A program made the translations under genes and the position numbers. A stretch of DNA of 19,441 nucleotides from an uncultured Clostridia bacterium (GTDB lineage: Bacteria; Bacillota; Clostridia; Lachnospirales; Lachnospiraceae). The DNA lies in assembly GCA_947088195.1 (NCBI GenBank), contig CAMUFS010000011.1, forward strand, positions 1 through 19,441, in the 5' to 3' direction. Below the pieces are notes generated by a model, which was not told the DNA's origin, made no database searches, and worked only from the letters and a program-made list of their open reading frames with translations. Positions 1-7,905 of the stretch are shown here, piece by piece (position 1 is the stretch's first letter; each line of letters opens with the position of its first letter).

Positions 1-2
1 CT

Positions 3-1070
3 TTGGAAAAGGATCTGGCGTTCCTCACGATCTCAGCGAAGGATAAGGATGGTTATTTTGTTAAGAATGCCAATAACCGTGTTCAGGTGACAGTGGAAGG
101 GGCCGGTAGGCTTGTCGGTCTTGACAATGGAGACAGCACGGATTATGACAGCTATAAAGGCAGTTCAAGAAGATTATTTTCAGGAAAGCTGTTGGCAATT
201 ATCGCGCCTTTTTCTCCTTCTGGGCAGGAGGATGAGACGGGAAAGATTCATGTTACTGTCACTTCAAAGGGGCTTGCTCCGGCATCGCTTACCTTGGATA
301 TGACAGGGACAAGGCGTCCGGTGTACTATGACAGAAATATCCAGAGTACTTATGTGGAAGAGATTCCAATTAGAAAGATAGAGCTTTCCTCGCCTAAAGG
401 GCAGCAGATGGATAAAGAGCGGCAGGAGCTTGTGATAGAAGCGTCCGTGTATCCTGTGGATGCTACTTACCATGATCTGGAATGGCGTATTTTTGATAAT
501 ACAGGTGCAGAGACAGAAAAGGCAAGGCTGGAAATACTTGACAAGGAAATGAGAAGAGTGAAGGTGACAGCCTTGGGAAATGGTGAATTCAGGCTGCGCG
601 CGGCGTGCAGAAATGGCAGAGAGCGGATTTCTCAAATATCGGAGTTGGAGCTTTATGCATCAGGTCTTAAGGAGACGGAGGAAGCTTGTGTGTCTGGAAA
701 TGCATTTGCAAGACATTATGCGGCGGAGTGCGATGAGATTTATGGAGATAATTTTGAGCGGCAGACAGATGTGGTTACAAAGATAGGGAATAATGTCTCT
801 CTGGTATTTAAGAACATGGATTTTGGGGAGAAGGGAGCCTGTGCGGTACGCATTGTGGGCAGTACGCCGCTGGAAAAGAACAGTATTCATATTCGGTTCT
901 TTGATGGTGTTCAGGAGATCCGAAGAATTGTGGAATTTGATCGATGCGAGGAGTATCAAGAGCAGCTTTTCTCATTTGCTCTGGTAAAAGGGATGCAGGA
1001 AGTGACGTTTATTTTCCTGCCGGGCAGCAATTTTAATTTTAGAGACTTTATATTTATAGAAGCAGAATAA
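3..1070 (+). CDS. GH2 beta-galactosidase, C-terminal part (5' end outside window)
   Basis: The frame is open from the left edge, so this is the C-terminal ~355 residues of a longer protein; the first TTG is not a real start. Residues ~20-65 carry the stretch GDSTDYDSYKGSSRRLFSGK, which I recognise from the domain that follows the catalytic barrel in long bacterial GH2 beta-galactosidases (Glyco_hydro2_C5 type). A bacterial Ig-like segment follows (~125-220, with the WRIFDNTGAETEKARL and VTALGNGEFRLRA patterns). The last ~120 residues form a beta-rich, carbohydrate-binding-like domain containing NNVSLVFKNMDFGEKG. The catalytic domain is not in the window, so substrate is inferred from architecture and from the GH35 gene 11 bases downstream. 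That gene has its own AAGGAGG site and is probably cotranscribed. Likely role: hydrolysis of terminal beta-galactosides. Confidence 0.85.
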   Translation: MEKDLAFLTISAKDKDGYFVKNANNRVQVTVEGAGRLVGLDNGDSTDYDSYKGSSRRLFSGKLLAIIAPFSPSGQEDETGKIHVTVTSKGLAPASLTLDMTGTRRPVYYDRNIQSTYVEEIPIRKIELSSPKGQQMDKERQELVIEASVYPVDATYHDLEWRIFDNTGAETEKARLEILDKEMRRVKVTALGNGEFRLRAACRNGRERISQISELELYASGLKETEEACVSGNAFARHYAAECDEIYGDNFERQTDVVTKIGNNVSLVFKNMDFGEKGACAVRIVGSTPLEKNSIHIRFFDGVQEIRRIVEFDRCEEYQEQLFSFALVKGMQEVTFIFLPGSNFNFRDFIFIEAE

Positions 1071-1081
1071 GGAGGCAGGGA

Positions 1082-2830
1082 ATGGGGCGTTTTGAAATAA
1101 AGGATACTTTTTATTTAGATGGGGAGCCATTTCAGATTATATCCGGTTCCATCCACTATTTTCGCGTTGTTCCAGAATATTGGCGCGATCGTTTGGAAAA
1201 ACTGAGAGCGATGGGATGTAATACAGTGGAAACTTATATTCCATGGAATGTACATGAACCAGTGAAAGGAGATTTTCATTTTTCAGGGATGGCGGATGTG
1301 GTTGCCTTTGTAAAACTTGCACAGGAGCTTGGGCTGTATGTAATCCTGCGCCCATCGCCGTATATCTGTGCAGAGTGGGAGTTTGGAGGGCTTCCGGCTT
1401 GGCTGCTCGCAAAGGAGAGGATGCGCCTGCGCTGCTCCTATCCTCCATTTTTAAAACAGGTGGAGGAGTATTATAAAGTGTTGATTCCAATGCTGGTGCC
1501 ACTTCAGATCGATCAGGGTGGTCCTGTGCTGTTAATGCAGATAGAAAATGAATATGGTTATTTTGCCAATGACAAGAGTTATCTGGAGGAGCTGCGCCGG
1601 ATGCTTGTGGAAAATGGAATTACTGTGCCATTTATCACTTCGGATGGACCGATGAGGGAAAGCTTAAATGGCGGGACGCTTCCCGATGTTCTGCCCACAG
1701 GAAATTTTGGCTCCAGAACGGAGGAGCGCTTTCAGATATTAAAGGAATACACAAATGGTGGGCCATTGATGTGTGCGGAATTTTGGGTTGGCTGGTTTGA
1801 TCACTGGGGCAACGGTGGACATAAGACAGGAAATCTGGAGGAGAGTGTAAGAGATCTGGACAAAATGCTTGAGATGGGGCATGTGAATATCTATATGTTT
1901 GAGGGAGGAACAAACTTTGGATTTATGAACGGTGCCAATTATTATGAGGAGCTGACGCCAGATGTGACTTCCTATGATTATGATGCGGTGCTTGCGGAGG
2001 ATGGCAGTCTGACAGAGAAATATAAGCGCTATCAGCAAGTAATTCGCAAATATGCGCCAGTACAAGAGAATATTGTATTCACCACTGCTATACGCAGAAA
2101 AGCATATGGAACCATAGAGGTGGACGATAAGGTGAGCTTGTTTTCTACATTAAATAGCTTAAGCAGCGGGATTCCGGGCATTTTTCCGCAGTCTATGGAA
2201 TGTCTGGGACAGAATTATGGATATATTCTCTATCATTCAACGTTGGAGACCGAGGAGAAGTTAGAGAAGCTTCGTCTGTGGGAGGCAAATGACAGGGCAA
2301 ATATTTTTGTGGAAGAAAAGCCTGTGCTGACTTTATATGACAGGGAGCTTTTAGTGGAGCATACGCTTGAGGTGGATTATAAGAAGGGAGCCTCTCTTGA
2401 TATTTTGGTAGAAAATATGGGGAGAGTGAACTTTGGTCCAAGGATGGAGAGACAGAGAAAGGGAATTAATCAATGTGTGCAGTTAAATGGACATATGCAT
2501 AATCAGTGGATACAATATCCTCTGCCTCTTGATGATATTTCTAAGGTAGATTTTTCAGGAGAGTACAGAGAAAGGCTGCCAGCATTTTATCGCTTCCGCT
2601 TTCAAGCAGAGGAAAGCTGTGATACCTTCCTCGATTTTGCAGGGTGGGGAAAAGGCTGTGCCTTTATCAATGGCTTTCATCTGGGACGTTTCTGGGAGAT
2701 TGGCCCGCAAAAAAGGCTGTATATTCCGGGACCACTTATCAGAAAGGGAGAGAATGAGATTATTCTCTTTGAGACAGAGGGAAAAGTAACAAAGACGATT
2801 TCATTGCTGGATAAACCAGATATAGGATAA
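1082..2830 (+). CDS. GH35 beta-galactosidase
   Basis: A complete 582-residue enzyme of glycoside hydrolase family 35, which releases terminal beta-galactose by a retaining mechanism. The TIM barrel fills roughly residues 5-330. Family landmarks are SGSIHYFR (21-28), WNVHEP (55-60), the PSPYICAEWEFGGLPAWLL strand (91-109), the acid/base in QIENEYG (Glu157) and the nucleophile in CAEFWVGWFDHWG (Glu233). C-terminal beta domains include FAGWGKGCAFINGFHLGRFW, typical of GH35 jelly-roll domains. There is no signal peptide, so it probably works in the cytoplasm on imported oligosaccharides. Start: AAGGAGG lies 7 bases before the ATG. It follows the GH2 gene closely, and a strong terminator lies 28 bases past its stop. 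Confidence 0.95.
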   Translation: MGRFEIKDTFYLDGEPFQIISGSIHYFRVVPEYWRDRLEKLRAMGCNTVETYIPWNVHEPVKGDFHFSGMADVVAFVKLAQELGLYVILRPSPYICAEWEFGGLPAWLLAKERMRLRCSYPPFLKQVEEYYKVLIPMLVPLQIDQGGPVLLMQIENEYGYFANDKSYLEELRRMLVENGITVPFITSDGPMRESLNGGTLPDVLPTGNFGSRTEERFQILKEYTNGGPLMCAEFWVGWFDHWGNGGHKTGNLEESVRDLDKMLEMGHVNIYMFEGGTNFGFMNGANYYEELTPDVTSYDYDAVLAEDGSLTEKYKRYQQVIRKYAPVQENIVFTTAIRRKAYGTIEVDDKVSLFSTLNSLSSGIPGIFPQSMECLGQNYGYILYHSTLETEEKLEKLRLWEANDRANIFVEEKPVLTLYDRELLVEHTLEVDYKKGASLDILVENMGRVNFGPRMERQRKGINQCVQLNGHMHNQWIQYPLPLDDISKVDFSGEYRERLPAFYRFRFQAEESCDTFLDFAGWGKGCAFINGFHLGRFWEIGPQKRLYIPGPLIRKGENEIILFETEGKVTKTISLLDKPDIG

Positions 2831-2858
2831 AAAATAAGAAATCCTTGAAATGTAAGAT

Positions 2859-2901
2859 AAACTGCTGCGGCATGGGGAAATAGATGCTGCGGCAGTTTTT
2901 T
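2859..2901 (+). terminator. Rho-independent terminator of the GH2-GH35 operon
   Basis: The arm AAACTGCTGCGGCA pairs with TGCTGCGGCAGTTT (14 bp, two G-T wobbles) across a 12-base loop, and the right arm runs into TTTTTT. It lies just after the GH35 stop. Confidence 0.85.
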
Positions 2902-2909
2902 AAAATAGT

Positions 2910-3011
2910 AAATTTTTCTACCTGTGCGGTTGCAATCCAATGACCTGTCTGCATGCCATTTATGGCAATGCAGACGGGGCGTTGGATTAGCAACCGCACA
3001 GGTAGAAATTT
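2910..3011. repeat. 102-nt near-perfect hairpin / MITE-like palindrome
   Basis: The outer arms share CTACCTGTGCGGTTGC (left from 2918) and its complement GCAACCGCACAGGTAG (ending 3005). Pairing extends inward through ATCCAA/TTGGAT and outward into AAATTT. A second inner stem, GTCTGCATGCC against GGCAATGCAGAC, closes on the loop ATTTAT. The two stems are separated only by TGACCT/GGGGCG, so the whole segment folds as one long hairpin. It lies between the GH35 terminator and the sigma-factor gene. It has no run of T of terminator type and no open frame of its own. I see no clear target-site duplication. It could be a non-autonomous mobile element, a REP-type repeat or a leader structure of the sigma gene. 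Confidence 0.8.
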
Positions 3012-3085
3012 CTTCTTTTTTGTGCGAATATCGGAAGGCAATTCTTGTCTATATAAGAAGAAGGATAGATATAAAGGAGGTTGTT

Positions 3086-3643
3086 ATGGAGGATTTTCAG
3101 ATTATAGAGCTATATTGGGATCGAGATGAGGAGGCTGTCCGCAGGACAGCAGAGAAGTATGGAAGGCTTTTGTTGCATATTTCTTATCATATTCTCTCAA
3201 ATTATGAGGATAGTGAGGAATGTGTAAATGATACGTATGGAAGAGCGTGGGATTCCATGCCTCCTAAGAAACCAAGCAGTCTGTCAGCATATCTTGGCAG
3301 AATTATAAGGAATTTATCAATTAATCGATGGTATCAGTGCCATGCAAAAAAGAGGAACTGTGGAGCATCTGTTTTGTTGTCGGAGCTTTCGGAATGTATA
3401 CCAGCAGGACAGACACCAGAGGAAATAATGGAGGCTTCTATGTTGACAGAGATCATTGGCAGATGGCTGGAGGTACTCCCAAAGGAAGATAGAATATTAT
3501 TTGTGAGGCGATACTGGTATTGCGATAATCTGGAATGGTTGGCAAGGGAATATCTGACCACAGCAAATAAGTTAGCAGGACGGTTGTTCCGCATGAGAAA
3601 GAAACTGAAGGAAGAGCTTGAGAAGGAAGGTGTGATAATATGA
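3086..3643 (+). CDS. ECF-type RNA polymerase sigma factor
   Basis: A 185-residue protein of the sigma-70 family, extracytoplasmic-function size. Region 2 covers about 1-80: the EECVNDTYGRAWDSMPP and LSAYLGRIIRNLSINRW segments match the core-binding and -10 recognition helices. Region 4 covers about 125-180: LPKEDRILFVRRYWYCDNLEWLAREY..TANKLAGRLFRMRKKLKEEL is the helix-turn-helix that reads the -35 element. The start is set by AAAGGAGG at 3074-3081, 4 bases before ATG 3086; the frame is open further upstream but only through the hairpin. The stop overlaps the next start as ATGA, so the two proteins are probably made together. That is the usual arrangement of an ECF factor and its membrane regulator. 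No promoter could be assigned. Confidence 0.88.
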   Translation: MEDFQIIELYWDRDEEAVRRTAEKYGRLLLHISYHILSNYEDSEECVNDTYGRAWDSMPPKKPSSLSAYLGRIIRNLSINRWYQCHAKKRNCGASVLLSELSECIPAGQTPEEIMEASMLTEIIGRWLEVLPKEDRILFVRRYWYCDNLEWLAREYLTTANKLAGRLFRMRKKLKEELEKEGVII

Positions 3644-5010
3644 AGGAAAAGAAATTATTTGATGCCATTACGGATCTTCCCGATCCAATGGTGATGGAGG
3701 CAGAAGAATATTTAAAGCAGAAAAAGAGAAAGCGCAAGGTACTTTTTACATCTTTGGCAGCCTGTGCCGTTCTTACATTAGGAGTAGCCAGTATTGGAAT
3801 ACAAAAGATAGGAACAGGAGTGAGAGCAATTAGGGAGGTGGCATTTCCAAAGGCTTATGCATATGACGATTATGATACAAGGAGTGAGATTAGGGAGAAG
3901 AATCCAGTGGAGGAAAGCTTTCTTAAAGCAGTTCAGGGATTTGCATGGCAGACGTCCGCAGTATTTTTGGAGAATAAGAAGGAAAATGTCAATTATTCGC
4001 CGCTATCCTTATATTATGCCCTGTCTCTTGCGGCATCTGGCGCGGAGGGAAAGACAGCAGAAGAATTGCTCTCTCTTCTTGGTGTGGACAGTCAGGAACA
4101 GTTGTCAGATCAATGTAGCAATCTATATCGTCTTTTGTATGCGGACAATAAAATTGCAAAATGCAAAATTGCAAATTCCCTGTGGTTAAGCAAGGATATT
4201 ACTTTTCAGACAAGCTATATAAACAATGCCGCTGAAAAATTTTATGCCCCTGCCTATCATGTGGATTTTGCTGACAAAAGAACGACAGAAGCCATGGCAA
4301 AATGGATTGCGGACAACACAAATGGGGTATTACAGCCAGAGCTAAAGGAAAATACGGAAAGACTTATGACAATTCTCAATACCATATATTACAAGAATGA
4401 GTGGGTGGATCGTTTTGACAAAGATAAGACGAAAGCAGATTCATTTTATCTTTCGGAAGGCGGCACAGTGGAATGTGACTATATGAACAGGACATATGGC
4501 TCGGCAGGCTTTTACAAGGGGACAGATTATACGAAGTCGAGTTTAAGCTTGAAGTACTTTGGGGAGATGGTATTTATTCTGCCAGAGGAAGGGGTTTCTG
4601 TGTATGAGCTGCTTGAGGAGGATAAATTGAAGGAGATCTTTGAGGCAGAACAAAATGGATATGGAGAGGTAGTGTGGCAGATTCCTAAATTTGATTTTGG
4701 CTGGGATGCTGATATGAAGGATATGCTTAAGACATTGGGAGTCAGTGCCGCTTTTAATGAGAAAGAGGCAGATTTTTCTCGCATCACTAAGGAATTTACG
4801 TATATATCGGACATTCGGCAGGAAACACATATCAGCATTGATGAAAAAGGAGTGGAAGCGGCTGCTTTTACACAGATAGATTACTCAGGTGCAGGAAGAC
4901 CACAGGATAGGGCAGATATGATTCTGAACAGACCATTTCTCTATGCGATTGAGATAAATGATGGGATACCAGTGTTTATTGGGATCTGCGAAAATCCGAT
5001 AGAAAGATAG
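3640..5010 (+). CDS. Membrane-anchored serpin with anti-sigma-like N-terminus
   Basis: A 456-residue protein in three parts. Residues 1-33 are charged and cytoplasmic, with the pattern LFDAITDLPDPMVMEAEEYL and a basic KKRKRK stop. Residues 34-54 form one transmembrane helix. Residues ~90-455 are a full serpin: NYSPLSLYYALSLAASGAEGKTAEEL, ADNTNGVLQPEL (225-235), ILNTIYYKNEW (245-255), MVFILPEEG, and the C-terminal RPFLYAIEI..IPVFIGICENP (431-453). The reactive-centre hinge DEKGVEAAAFT (401-411) has the Gly and small residues expected of an inhibitory serpin. The loop to RPF is about 3 residues longer than in antitrypsin, so I cannot fix P1; it falls near Ala418-Arg420. Serpins trap serine or cysteine proteases. 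The ATGA overlap with the sigma gene, the single helix and the basic inner tail suggest it also regulates that sigma factor; this part is inference. Confidence 0.85.
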   Translation: MKEKKLFDAITDLPDPMVMEAEEYLKQKKRKRKVLFTSLAACAVLTLGVASIGIQKIGTGVRAIREVAFPKAYAYDDYDTRSEIREKNPVEESFLKAVQGFAWQTSAVFLENKKENVNYSPLSLYYALSLAASGAEGKTAEELLSLLGVDSQEQLSDQCSNLYRLLYADNKIAKCKIANSLWLSKDITFQTSYINNAAEKFYAPAYHVDFADKRTTEAMAKWIADNTNGVLQPELKENTERLMTILNTIYYKNEWVDRFDKDKTKADSFYLSEGGTVECDYMNRTYGSAGFYKGTDYTKSSLSLKYFGEMVFILPEEGVSVYELLEEDKLKEIFEAEQNGYGEVVWQIPKFDFGWDADMKDMLKTLGVSAAFNEKEADFSRITKEFTYISDIRQETHISIDEKGVEAAAFTQIDYSGAGRPQDRADMILNRPFLYAIEINDGIPVFIGICENPIER

Positions 5011-5132
5011 TGATCCCTCTGTGCACGGCTTCTTTGTATTGAAAAAGCAATATAGACAAACTGGTGCAAACGGGAACAGGATTTTTACAATATAATGAAA
5101 TATAATGGATATATGCAAGGAGGTTAAATATA

Positions 5133-6020
5133 ATGTCGATATTACTTATACAGCAGGCGATATGTTATATGGAAGAGCATATTTTAGAAAACATTAGTTA
5201 TTCTGAAGTGGCAAAAAATGTGCATATGTCAAGTTATAATTTTCATCGGACGTTTAGTTTTATTACAGGAATGACAGCGAATGATTACATTCGAAAACGA
5301 CGGCTCACTCTGGCGGCTCAGGAATTACAAACAACAGATATTTCGGTGATTGATGTTGCTTATAAGTATGGTTATGAATCACCAGAAAGTTTTTCGAAGG
5401 CTTTCTCACGATTTCATAATGCAACGCCAAGACAAGCAAAGCAAAAAGGCGCAGAGCTTCATTTATTTAATCCACTTGTGATAAAAATTATATTGGAAGG
5501 TGGTAGTATTATGGATTACAGAATTGAGCACAAAGAGGCTCAGCAGTTTCTTGCACTGGTAAAAGCATTTCCAAATGAAATAAGTAATGATGACAAGGAT
5601 CATAGTATTCCTGATTTTTGGACGGAGTGTTCCAAAGGAAACCTTATTGAACCCATGAAATTACTTCGTGATAAGGGAAAAAGAGATGTATATGGTTTAT
5701 GTGCACCTGTCAAGGGGAGTGAAACACATTTTAACTATGGAATTGGCATTATAATTGATGAAAATACTAATCTTGCAGAATTAGAGAAATTTAAAGAAAA
5801 GGGTTATTCTATCTGGAAAACAGAGCCTACTGATTATGCAGTGTTTAAATGTTTTGGTTCTGATGGAAATTGCCTTGGTGAGACATGGGGCAAATTTTTT
5901 AAAGAATTTGTCCCACAGACAGGTTACACACAAACAGATGATACAGATTATGAAGTATATTTTGAACATGGTGAAAAAGGTTTGTTTTGTGAGCTGTGGA
6001 TTCCGGTAAAAAAGATCTAA
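5133..6020 (+). CDS. AraC-family regulator with GyrI-like effector domain
   Basis: A 295-residue one-component transcription regulator. The N-terminus (about 1-105) is an AraC double helix-turn-helix: NISYSEVAKNVHMSSYNFHRTFSFITGMTANDYIRKRRL, then DVAYKYGYESPESFSKAFSRFHNATP. Residues ~125-295 are a GyrI/Rob-like small-molecule-binding domain (YRIEHKEAQQFLAL at the start, DYEVYFEHGEKGLFCELWIPVKK at the end). This domain order is known from Rob/SoxS-like sensors of hydrophobic drugs and peptides; the ligand here is unknown. AAGGAGGT at 5117-5124 fixes the start. A TATAAT at 5091-5096 is a possible -10, but I see no good -35. It follows the serpin by 122 bases with no clear terminator between, and looks separately transcribed. 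Confidence 0.9.
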   Translation: MSILLIQQAICYMEEHILENISYSEVAKNVHMSSYNFHRTFSFITGMTANDYIRKRRLTLAAQELQTTDISVIDVAYKYGYESPESFSKAFSRFHNATPRQAKQKGAELHLFNPLVIKIILEGGSIMDYRIEHKEAQQFLALVKAFPNEISNDDKDHSIPDFWTECSKGNLIEPMKLLRDKGKRDVYGLCAPVKGSETHFNYGIGIIIDENTNLAELEKFKEKGYSIWKTEPTDYAVFKCFGSDGNCLGETWGKFFKEFVPQTGYTQTDDTDYEVYFEHGEKGLFCELWIPVKKI

Positions 6021-6042
6021 GAATTTGACGAAGTAAATGGTA

Positions 6043-6090
6043 AATACCGAAGGAAATAACAATCTAAATATAGTTATTTTCTTCGGTATT
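6043..6090 (+). terminator. Long A/T-rich hairpin after the AraC gene
   Basis: AATACCGAAGGAAATAAC pairs with GTTATTTTCTTCGGTATT (18 bp, one wobble) across a 12-base loop, 22 bases after the AraC stop. The following bases are AT-rich but not a pure T run, so termination is likely but not certain. The adjacent stretch to 6246 shows nothing else I can name. Confidence 0.65.
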
Positions 6091-6246
6091 ATATCTTATA
6101 TAAACGTTATGCTAAAACAACGATTCAGCCTAATTTTAGCAAAAAATTAAAAAATATTTTAAGAGAGTAGTTTGATCCCAAAGAGCCAAATGTTGTGAGG
6201 TATTATGATATTATATACATATGGACTTATACAGGTTTTGTAGATC

Positions 6247-7119
6247 TTATGTTGACATAATACCAACCTCGGCTTCAATTTCCCTCGCTTCTTCCTCTGT
6301 AAACTCTGGAAAGAATATGGGCATTTCCTGTATCGTTATTCTTCCATTACTCAACATTAATTTTGCTTTTCTTCTAGCAGTTTCCTTTTCAATATCTTTC
6401 GCATAAGTTTTCATAATCCGTTCATCATCAAATAAACTCATCATAATCGTCACGACCTCCGTTTCCTTGCATTCTAAATATTCTTTTAACACATTTCTGT
6501 CTTTGCAGATTTTGATTGTTTCCTTGATAGCCTGCTCCGTCATTCCGTACTTTTCTCTCTGTTCATCAAGGACTTTACAGAAAATAATATATTGGTTGAT
6601 AATGTCCTTGGTATCACTTTCATAAATAACTTTTGCTTTTATCTCAATGTCAATATCCGCACCATTAAAAAATTCTTTGGATAAAGATATGGTATCGGAT
6701 TTTTTGCCCCTATTACCTGTAAAAATTACATAAAGTTCAGGCTTTGGCATTTTAACTTTCCTGCTCCCATACAGGTTTTGTCCATTTTGTTCAAAATATT
6801 TATGATAACTCTCCGCAAGATACAACAATATTCTAATCAGAATATTCAAAGTCTATATTGATTGAGCTTCAATAAGTATCATTAGCTTATTATTTGCTAT
6901 AAATCCCAAGTCATTATATAGATTATCAGTCAGTACATTTTCTATTGTTATATCCGTCAGCGAATTTTCCGTTGCTTTGGTGTCTTCTGGGTGTAACGTT
7001 TTATATAGTGTAAGCAGATACTTTTTGTCTTTGAAAAGGTCTAAAAATATACTGTTTTTCACTGTACGCTTTGCCTTTACTTCCTGTGTAACGGTTGTTT
7101 GTGTCGCTTCGTCCTGCAC
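6247..7119 (-). pseudogene. Rpn/PD-(D/E)XK nuclease-family transposase, amber-interrupted
   Basis: One reading frame of 290 codons begins at a GTG (7119) behind a GAGGTGAT site and is broken only by an in-frame TAG at 6855-6853. The first part has the family's NDLGF segment and the catalytic E-x-Q of MILIEAQS. The part after the stop resumes with NILIRILLYL, QNLYGSRKVKMPKPELYVIF, DIINQYIIFCKVLDEQREKYG, ICKDRNVLKEYLE and VTIMMSLFDDE. These are typical of the Rpn (recombination-promoting nuclease) / PDDEXK transposase family common in Clostridia. Family members as I know them read about AQSTWSVNI where this reads AQSI-stop-TLNI, so a Trp codon TGG has probably become TAG. The separate downstream frame could start only at TTG 6849 and would lack the nuclease core. 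No terminal repeats are visible, as is usual for this family. Confidence 0.85.
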
Positions 7120-7219
7120 CTTATCACCTCAATTCCTTAGAAACAGGGCAGAAGATAAAATATAGGTTTCTTCTGCTTTTATTTAATTATACAAAAGACT
7201 CTGCTCATTTACAATAAAT

Positions 7220-7609
7220 TTACAAAATTCCTTTTTTCCCGAAATATTGTGTAAGCATCAGTATTAAAGCAGTACAAGCAAGTAATCCATCCATAATTCC
7301 AGCAGGCAGCATAAATATCATTAAAGTCATTGTAATAACACAATTAATAATGGATAATACAAATCCCCACATTCTATTTTTTAACAATCCAACGGCTCCA
7401 ATAATTCTAACAACACCATATATTGCGCCTATAATTATCATTAAATGAAGATTTTCTTGTAGATATGGAACAATAAATGAAAAATATTGCTTTATATCAA
7501 ATTTGTCTGTTTCCATAATCAAAACTGGAATGAAAGCAAAGCAACCTCCAATCTCCATAAATCCTCCATGAAAGATCATCAATATAGCAGCTATTTTATA
7601 TCTTCTCAT
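7220..7609 (-). CDS. Small four-helix membrane protein, function unknown
   Basis: A 129-residue protein with four hydrophobic segments, about residues 6-30, 55-75, 82-100 and 103-122. There is a short charged loop (ETDKFDIKQYF) between helices 1 and 2, and the C-terminus ends in a basic GKKGIL. I do not recognise a named family; DoxX-like or DUF-type small integral membrane proteins have a similar layout. AAAGGGGATT precedes the ATG. It is transcribed in the same direction as the broken transposase gene but is separated from it by ~100 AT-rich bases, so it is probably its own unit. No function is claimed. Confidence 0.75.
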   Translation of the reverse strand: MRRYKIAAILMIFHGGFMEIGGCFAFIPVLIMETDKFDIKQYFSFIVPYLQENLHLMIIIGAIYGVVRIIGAVGLLKNRMWGFVLSIINCVITMTLMIFMLPAGIMDGLLACTALILMLTQYFGKKGIL

Positions 7610-7657
7610 TTTAATCCCCTTTACAGCTTTTGCTGAAATAAATGTAGAATCATGTTC

Positions 7658-7725
7658 GAGGGAGGTATGCTCAGTGAACTGGTGACGGAGGATAGATATG
7701 GCTTGGCTCTGCGGACCTCTCTCAC
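7658..7725. repeat. Hairpin-forming repeat related to the right-end element
   Basis: GAGGGAGGT (7658-7666) pairs with ACCTCTCTC (7715-7723), one wobble, enclosing ~48 bases. The inner part, from GGTGACGGAGGA at 7681 to CGGACCTCTCTCAC ending at 7725, resembles the minus strand of 19326-19281 (GGTGACAGAGGA ... CGGACCCCTCTCAAC). The 296-base gap between the membrane protein and the next gene otherwise holds only a weak TATACT (7850-7855) as a possible -10. Confidence 0.5.
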
Positions 7726-7905
7726 AAAAACTATATTTTTATAATACTAGATAATATACTTATTTTCAAGATAGATTTGTATTATTTCTATTTGCAATAA
7801 TGCTTGTTATGATACCATTATAAATGTAGTCGAAAACAGACAAGTATGTTATACTAAATATGAGAATATTTCAATACCAAATAATAGGAAAGGGGAATGG
7901 TTATT

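Noticed and set aside
2924..3085. A 54-codon N-terminal extension of the sigma factor reading through the hairpin
   Set aside because: It would be translated from the palindrome, has no ribosome site and no family similarity. AAAGGAGG directly precedes ATG 3086, where sigma similarity begins.
7645..7730. A tRNA-like GTTCGAG motif
   Set aside because: No cloverleaf, acceptor stem or anticodon arm can be formed around it. The fold is a simple long hairpin.
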